From positions 1 through 9,985 of the forward strand of contig JAETTR010000031.1 in the NCBI GenBank assembly GCA_021768985.1: a stretch of DNA of 9,985 nt, in the 5' to 3' direction. The notes under the pieces are model-generated. The model saw only the letters and a program-made list of their open reading frames with translations. It did no database searches and was not told where the DNA came from. Source of the stretch: Bacillota bacterium (GTDB lineage: Bacteria; Bacillota; Clostridia; Christensenellales; Borkfalkiaceae). The translations under genes were made by a program, and so were the position numbers. Below are positions 1 through 9,000 of the stretch, in pieces (position 1 is the stretch's first letter; every line of letters begins with the position of its first letter).

Positions 1-3000
1 CGATCGCCGCGGGCAGTTACTTCTTTACGAACATGACGCAGGACAACGGCTACCGTTTCAATTATGAGATCGCCATGACCTCCGCCGAAGTGCCCGAGGA
101 CGCCGAGGTTACCGTAGGTATTCCCGTCAACACCCCCAAGGCGCTCGAAAAACCGTTCAAGTACGACGGGCACGCGCATGCCGTCGTTACGGGCTTTATC
201 CCCGACAAGATGAAGGTCGCCTACGCGGCGATTTCCGGCGCGCCTTCCGCAACGATTGTCTCTTCGTCCTCGGCGGGCGCGGACGGCGTTGCCAATTGGA
301 GCTTTACGGTCAGCGGCATCAGCGGATTCGACATCGTCCGTTCCAAGGATGAAATGGGCGCGCCGCTCTGGGATATCGACATTGATAAAGACGGGCAGGA
401 AGTCCGTCACGAAGTGTACGAGTTCGTAGCGATTCATGCGATGACGTATCCGATCGACTTTACGCCCATCGACGAGTACTGCTGGAAAGACGGCGGGAAA
501 GGCGTTACGGGTACGACGGCGACGTTTATGGTGGCGGGCGTACTGGCGCCCCGTCTTGTCGAGCTCGAATGGAGCACGAATAAAGAGGGCGAAGATACCG
601 AACCTTGGTATACGCTTGCCGACGGCATTTCCGACGAAAACAGCAAGCTGACCTTCGTATATCTGCGCAATACGCCGCAGGTTCCCGTTGCGCGCGTAAC
701 CAATCTGGTAACGCCGGACGATTCGACCGAGAAGGATATCTGTTCCGTAACGCTTACGGCGGAGAGCGCCAAGACGGACGCGTGCGATCCGACGGGCAAA
801 TTCTCGAACGGCGAAAAAACGCCATTCTACGTGGCGAGTGCAATGACCCTCGGAAATTCCGATTATACCTTGAAGGGTTGCGAGGACGCCGATTGCGTCG
901 CGGCGGGCAAGTGCAAGCACATTGAAGCAGCGTTTACGATCACGCAAGCCAAACTCGAAGAGATCGAGCTGAAAGATCATACCGCAACCTATAAAACAGA
1001 TCTCACGCTCTCCGTGCTCAAAAATTACGGCGAGGGCGAGGTGACCTATTCCCTTCTTGCGGGCGATTACGCCGCGGGCAACATCGGAAGAGCGGAGCTC
1101 TCGGGCACTCATAACGAGGTGTTCTCGCCCCTCCGTACCGGTATGCAGAAGGTCGGCATCGAGATCGCGGAAACGCGCAACTACTTTGCCGCTTCGCTCG
1201 ACGACGAAATTACGATCGGGCAGGCGACTTACAAGCTTTCCTTCGGGAAGGGGCTCACCTACGGCGACACCGTCGATTTGAAAACCATTCTCGACGGCTA
1301 TAAGGATACCTATATCGGCGAGGACGGCAACGAAATCACCGATGCGGGCGCGATTACGTTCGGAAATGTTGTCGGCGTTCCAGGTTCGAGTATAGGAAGC
1401 GCGGCGTGGAAAGATGATGCGGCGAAATTAGCAGGTATGCTCACCGGAAAGGGCGTAGGTTTCGTATACGTCTATCTGGACATTGCCGAAACGAGAAACT
1501 ACAAGGCGACTTCCGCGGATACGCGCGTCAGTCTGGAAATTACGCCCCGTACGCTCGATTTCTCCGAAGCGTGGGAAGCGGGTGAAAACGGATACCCCGA
1601 ATTCACTTACGACGGGTCGGAGCATACGCCTACCCTCGTATTGGAGAAGATCGGAAATATCGTAGCAGGCGATAAGCTCACCTTCAAGGTATCGGGCGGC
1701 AAAACGGACGCGAACGAATCGGATAATCCTTCCGAACCCGAGCTGTTCTTCTACGAAGCGTACATCGAAGCGATTTACGGCAACAACGGCGCGGTGAGCA
1801 AAAATTATACGCTTACGGGCTCCACGGGCGCCGTAGTGCAGTTCCGCATCAATCGCGCGGATATCGACGTGGATATCCCGATCACGGGAAACGCGGTTTA
1901 TAAACAGGATTACGCGCTCTCCGTAGAAATCGAAGCGCAAATGAAGAACGCGTCGGGCGAACTTGAGACGACGGACGTGACGAGTCGGGCGCAAGCGGAT
2001 TCGAAGTATTCGGTGACTTATACCCCCACGGACGGTGCGGATTACGGCCGCGGTACCGTGAACGGTTCCACGCTGTTGCCCACGCACAAGGGCACGGTCA
2101 GCGTTGTCGCTTCGGTCGCGCAGACGAGAAACTTTAATGCGAAGGATAGCGATCCCGTTACGATTACGATCGAGAAAGACGACATGGATCTCACGTTCGA
2201 TCCGGACGGCGTGCAGTTCGTTTACGGTACGTCGGTAGAGCTGAAGAGCAAAGTGAGCGGCAACGGCGACGGTCTGAACGAGGAACGTGACGAGTGCGTT
2301 GCCGATGGGCAGACGGGCTGGGGCGTACTTACGTTCTCGGTGGAAAACAAGGTGGGCGGCACTTCGGGCGAAGCGGAAATCGACGAGAACACGGGCGTGC
2401 TGATTCCGAAACACGTCGGCAAAGTGACCGTTGTGATTCACGCCGCGGAAACGCACAACTTTAAGGCGGGAGAACTGAAAGTCGAAATCGAAATTTCGCC
2501 CCGCCCCGTAGAACTCGAATGGGGCGTGAAGCAGGACGACGGTACGATTCTTTGGGATAACGACGCGTCGATGAGCGTGGTTTACGACGGTCAGCGGCAC
2601 AATCCCGAAGTGCGCGCCGTTAAGACGGTATTCGACGATGATCTTACGATCGAGCTTGAAGACGGAGGGATCGACGCGGGCACCCATACGGCGAAGCCGA
2701 AGTCCATACTGAATCAGGACGGTTCGGAAAATCCCAACTATACGCTCGAAAACGCCGTGAATCCGACCAAGGATTACGAAATTACCCCGCTGCTTGCGCA
2801 GATCGCGTGGGGCGAAAAGAAGAAATTCGAATACAACGGAAGCGTGCAGTATCCCGAAGCGACCGTAGCGAACGCGGTAATCCGCGTTGGCGAAACGGAG
2901 AAAGAGGAATGCGAAGTATACGTGCTCGGCACCAAGGACGCGGGCGAAAGCCTTGTCGCCATGGTAACGGGACTCGGCAACAAGAACTATACCATTGATT

Positions 3001-6000
3001 CCTCCGACGCGGAATATCTGAAAACGCTTTCCACGAACTATACGATCGTACCCAAGTCGGTCGAACTCAGATGGAGCGACACCACGACGCTCGTTTATAA
3101 CGGCGGCGAACAGATTCCCACGGCGGAAGTGACCAACCTCGTTGCAGGAGATTCCTGTTCGGTGACGGTTGTCGGCAAGCAGATCAACGCGGGCGGCTTC
3201 GACGAGGCGGAAAACGGCGAGCTTTCGCTGAACGGCGAGTATATCGCAACGGCGTTCGCGCTCTCCAATCCCAACTACACGCTCAACAAGTACGATGAAG
3301 ATCTGAACGTGGTGATGGCGACGATCGAAACGCCCGAGATTGACGAAAACGGCGATCCCGTAACCGATGGCGACGGAAATCCCGTTATGAAAACGGAATA
3401 CGCGCCCGTGAAAGTAGAGGACACGGAAGAGCCCTTCATGATCAGGCGCGCACCCGTTACGCTCGACCTTACCGAAAAGAACACCGTTTACGGAACCGAT
3501 CTCAAACTCGTGTTCTCCGCTTCCGCCGATCTGAAGGACGGCACGACGGACATCACGGGAATCGTCGGTTCGGCGGTTTACGCGATCGCAAGCGACGCTT
3601 CGGCAACGGGCAACGCGACGATTACGCTCGACGTTTTAACGCCCACGCAGGCGGGCGTCGTATACGTAATCGTTACCACGGAAAAAACGCAGAATTTCCA
3701 GGGCAAAACGGAGAAGATCGCGATTACGATCGATCGTCTTGCCGTCGATCTCGATTGGGAAGAAGTCGATTTCGTCTACAACGGTCTGGAACAGGCGCCC
3801 AAGGCGACGGTGAAGAACCTTGTGAACGGCGATAGTCCGTTTACCGTCACGGTAAAGGGCGAGATCGATGCGACCGATGCGGCGTTCGCTACGGCGACGG
3901 ACGTTTCGAATAAGAACTATACCGTGGAGGGCGGTACGAATCTCACCAAGGGTTATAAGATTTACCCGCGCCCCGCTTCCATCGAATGGGTCGATTCCGA
4001 ACTGATTTACAACGGTCAGGAACAGGCGCCCGAAGCGAAGGTTTCCAATCTCGCGACCCGCGCGGACGGCACCAAGGATACCTGTAAGGTAATCGTTTCG
4101 GGCAAGGTTCCCGCGGGCGACAGCTGGATCGCGGTCGTCACGGGCGTGGAGAATCCGAACTATACGATTGAAAACGGCAAGGATCTGAAGAAGCCGTTCG
4201 CAATCAAACAGCGCGTCGTCGAAATCGAATGGACGCAGACCGTCTTGCCCTACAACGGGCAGGTGCAGGGACCGATCGCGAAGATCCTCAACCTTGTGGA
4301 CGGGGATACGTGCAACCTGATTTTCAGCGGCACGGGCGTGAACGTAGGCAAGTATACCGCCACGGTGACCGGCGTCGACAACGACAATTACACGATTACC
4401 GGCGCAAGCAATCTGACCACGTCGTTCGAAATCGTCAAGGCGGAAATGCCGCTCGAAATCGATGAAACGGATATCGTGTACGGCACGCCCGTCGCGCTTA
4501 CGCTGTCAGGCAATCCCGAAAACGGCGCGGTTACGTTTACGGTTGCCGAATCGAACGCGGGCTCCTTCTCGGGCAATACGTTTACCCCCGGGAAGGCGGG
4601 CACGGTCAAGATCCGCGTCACGGTTGCGGCGACGGCGAACTATCTCGCCACGACCAAGGAAATCGACGTTCAGGTCGCGCAGAGAATCGCAAAGTTTAGC
4701 TGGACGAACACCGACTTTACGTACGACGGCACGACCAAGACGCCGACCGCTACGGTGCAGAACATCGTCGCGGGCGACGATCTCGCGGTAACCGTTTCGG
4801 GCGGAGAGATCAACGCAGGCAATTATACCGCCACCGCGACCGGCTTCACGGGCGCAAGCGCGGGGAACTACCGTATCGTAAACGAAATCAGCGAGGACGG
4901 CTCGGACGTGAACAAAGTCCGTCAGTCCTTCACGATCAACCGCGCGCAGATCAACATTCAGATCACGACGACGAGCGCGACGCTCGGCAAAAATTTACAG
5001 CTCGCCGTAAGCGGCAACACGGGCGGCGGCGACGTCTCTTACGTATTTGTGGAGGGCTCGGGCGACGATGAAACGACGAGCACGAGCGTCGATCTCGCAA
5101 GCATTCTGGGCAGCGTGCTTTCGCCCAAGAAGGCGGGTACCGTTCGGGTACGCGCAACCGTAGCGGAAACGCGCAATACCTACGGCGCGACTGCCGAAGC
5201 GGATATCCTCATTCAGAAGGGCGTTCTTCCGCTCGAATTTACCGAAATGAACCCGGTCTACGGCAGTCAGTTCCTGGTCGGCGTATCGGGCAATGTGGAA
5301 AATCAACCCGTCAAATTCACGATTACGGACGGCACAGGCAAAGCGGTACTCGTATCGCAGGATGACAACACGGGCGCGGCGACCTATCTCGCGAAGAAGG
5401 CGGGAAAAGTCACCGTGAAGGCGGAAATCGCCGCTACCGAAAACTACGAAGCGATTACCATAACCAAGGAAATCGAAATCGCGAAGCTTGCCGTGGCGCT
5501 CGAATGGAGCTTTGCGGAAAACGGCTACGTTTACAACGGCAAGGAACAGGCGCCTCAAGCTAAGGTTTCCAACCTCGTGGACGGCGACGTCGTCAACGTT
5601 ACGGTGGAGGGCAAGACGAACGCCGGAACCGGACTTACGGCGACGGCAACCGGACTCGACAACGACAACTATACCCTGACGGACGGCACCGATCTCTCGA
5701 CGACTTTCGATATTTCGCCCAAGACGATTACCGAAATCAAGTGGAGCGAACAGACGAAGTTCACCTTCAACGGCAACGAGCAGGGACCGGACGCTACGGT
5801 GCCCGAGGATCAGTTGTGCGGCGTAGCGGGCGAAACGTGCGTCGTTACCGTTTCGGGCAAGCAAGTGAACGCGGGCGTCTACACGGCGACGGCTTCGGGC
5901 GTGACGAATCCCAATTATAAGCTGGCGGATGACAAGTCGTTTACTTGCGGATTCGAAATCGAGATGGCTACCATGAAAGACCTTGCCATCTTGCCCGAAT

Positions 6001-9000
6001 CTACGAAATACGGCGTAAACGTTACGTTGCGGGTTGAGAACAACGTGGGCGGCGGAGACGTCACTTATACCATCGAACTGATCGACGGGGATCAGGGCAA
6101 GGCGCGGCTCGACGGCGACGAGCTCATTCCCGAGCACGTCGGAAAAGTAAAAATCACCGCGACGATTGCGGAAACCATGAATACGTACGCCGCAACGGTC
6201 GTACGGGAGTTCGTCATCGAACTCGGCGATCTCGATCTTTCGCTCGTGAACAAGACGGTCGTTTACGGCGAAGAACTGAAACTCGAACTTAACGGAAATA
6301 CGGAAAATGCGGCGGTTACCTTCGGCATATCGAACCCCGCCGACGAGGCGGACGGAAAGGCGAAGATATCCGACGATGGCGCGTCGCTGATCCCGATTCA
6401 CGTGGGTACGGCAAAAGTGCTCGTTACGGTTCCCGAAGGCGAAAACTACGCGGCGATCAACGGTCTGGAACTCGAAGTATCGATCACGCCCCGTCCCGCG
6501 ACCTTCGAATGGACTTACGCGGACGAATATGTTTACGACAAGACGGAGCAGTCTCCCGTTGCGACGGTAAACAACCTCGTAAACGGCGACGCGGCGTTCA
6601 CGGCGGAAACGACGGGCGGAATTCACGCGGGCACGTATACCGCGAAGGTGAAGGAGATTACGCTTTCCAATCCCAATTATATGGTGGTAAGCGGAGAAGC
6701 GACCAACGAAAGCAAAGAATTCAAGATTCTGCCCAAAGAAATCAAAATCGATTGGGAAGAGAACGACTTCACGTATGACGGAACCAAGCAGGTGCGCGGC
6801 GCGTTTACGAACGAAGAACTCGGACTGATCGCGGGCGACAGTTGCGGAATTATCGTGTACGATGCCGAGCATGACTACCGTCAGACGGACGCGGGTAACG
6901 ATTATCCCGTGCGTGCGCTCGGAACGCAGAACTCCGATTACGTGCTTGCGGAAGCGGATAACCTCGAAAATACATTCGACATCAAGAAGGCAACGCGTAC
7001 GGGATTGGGCTTTACCTGGACGACGACCCCTTACGATACGAAGAAGGAACTCGGGATTACCGGAAACCGCGAAAACGGAACGGTTACCTACGAGATTTTG
7101 GACGCGACCTACGCGACGTTGGAAGAAAACGCAAACGGCGAAAAGACGGTGTTCGCACCCGAACTCGTCGGAAAAGTAAAGGTAAAAGCGACGATCGGCG
7201 AAACGGCGAACTGGCTCGCAGAAACGATCGAAGCGGAATTTACGATTACGCAGAGCGAGCTCAAAATTTCGCTTGTGCAGAATACGACCGTGTACGGCAC
7301 CGACTTCAAACTCGAGGTGACGGGCAACGTGGAAAACAGCCCCGTAACGTTCTCGATCGTCGACACACGATACGCGGCGGTGGATATGCGCGCGAACGAC
7401 GAAGGCGTTTCGGAACCCTGGTACCGCCCGATCCATGCGGGCAACGGGATCCGCGTACGCGTCCGTATTGCGGCTACGCCCAACTTTGCGGCGTACGACG
7501 GATACCATACCGTAAACGTCGACAGACTCGGGGTAATCGTAAACTGGGGCGATACCGCGCACACGTACGATGGCAAGTGGTTTATCCCCACGCCAACGAT
7601 TTCGCCGATTATCAATAACGACGACGTGCGTTTCCCCAATCTGTATTGCCGGGAGACGGGCAGTACGTTAGGCGCCCGCGATGCAGGCGGATATTGGGCG
7701 GAAATCCCGAACGAAAACGGAATCGCCACGTACGACAGAGGCACCTATTACTACGATTACGTAATTACGGACGCCGTCACCAGATCGATGCGGTTCGAAA
7801 TCGGAAAAGCGCCGATCTCCTTCGAGATCACGTCCACGCGCGGGAACGTCAACATTGATCTGCCGCTTACCGTAAGCAGTAACCCCGGCAAGGGCGCGAT
7901 TACGTACACGGTCACCAACGGTACGGGCGAAGCCGCGTTGAAGGACGGCACGACCGACATTCTGCTCCCGACCAAGACGGGAACGGTAATCGTTACCGCG
8001 ACGATTGCGGAAACGGAGAATTATCTCGGCAACACCGCGCGTGCGCTTGTCGTCATCGATAAAGAGATCGCGAAGATCACCCTCGATCAGACGAGCGTCG
8101 TCTACGGCGATACCCAGACGCTTACCATTAAAATTGGAGGTAAGCCGACGGACATCGTACCCACGTTCTACGTAACGGGGGTCACGGGCAACGCGACGGT
8201 ACAGGGCAACAAGATCCGCGGCACGCAGGCGGGTACGGTCACTATTACCATGACGATCGGCGAGACGGCGGATTACTGCGCAAGCAGCGCCACGGCGGAA
8301 TTCACCGTGAAACCGCGCGCCATTACGGGTATCGAGTGGATCTATCCCGAAGAACCGTTCAAGTACACGGGGCAGATGCAGGCGCCTACGGCGAACGTGG
8401 TCGGCTTGATCACGGGGGATACCTGCGGCGTGACCGTAAACGGGTATAAGAACGCGGGCGGTTATATCCGTCAGGAGGACGGCACCTATACGCCGAACGG
8501 CGCGTATAAAGCGACGGCGGTCGGACTTCTCAACGGGAACTATACGCTCGAAGGAATCGAAAATCCCGAAACGCTCACGTCGGATGCGTACATGATTTTG
8601 AAGAACCGTCTTACGATCGAGCTTTCCGAAGGCGTGGTTACCGTCGGCGAAACGTTGCAGCTTTCCGTCAAGAACAACCTCGGCGGCGGCAAGGAAACTT
8701 ACGCAATGGGCGAGGGCGGCGACGGCAAGGCGAGCGTCACGGCGGACGGCTTGCTGACGGGCGAAGAGATCGGGACCGTAAAAGTTATCGTAAACGTTGC
8801 CGAAACGGCGAACTACGAGGCGGCTTCGGGCGAAGCGGAAGTGAAAGTCATGAATCCTCCCGCGCCCGTGCGGCTGGTGGACTCGGTGGCGACGTACGGA
8901 ATCGACTTCATTCTCGACGTGCTCGGTTCGGGCGGCGGCGAAGTCACCTACGAAATGAACAGCGAGGCGGATAAGACGTACGGCACGATTATGGATTCCA

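Noticed and set aside
1..105. Signal peptide or start of the gene at the left edge (ATG near base 33)
   Set aside because: The residues around this Met are polar with no hydrophobic segment, the frame is open to the window edge upstream, and there is no ribosome binding site.
1428..2687. Antisense reading frame of 419 residues on the - strand
   Set aside because: Explained by sense codon bias, with its end at the sense TTA at 1428. It gives an Arg-rich product with no recognisable family.
4995..7562. Long antisense reading frame of 855 residues on the - strand
   Set aside because: It overlays the sense codons in exact register, its lower limit is set by a sense TTA codon at 4995, and its product is a low-complexity Arg/Val/Phe-rich mirror of the sense repeats. 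No domain or ribosome binding site is seen.
7109..7744. Off-register antisense reading frame of 211 residues rich in Ser, Thr, Val and Pro
   Set aside because: It overlaps the sense coding modules G11 to N14, which keep their motifs in the sense frame. The composition is typical of a shifted shadow and no start signal is seen.
8136..8140. GGAGG, a Shine-Dalgarno-like string
   Set aside because: It encodes part of G14 in the sense frame (Ile-Gly-Gly) and no start codon follows at a suitable distance.
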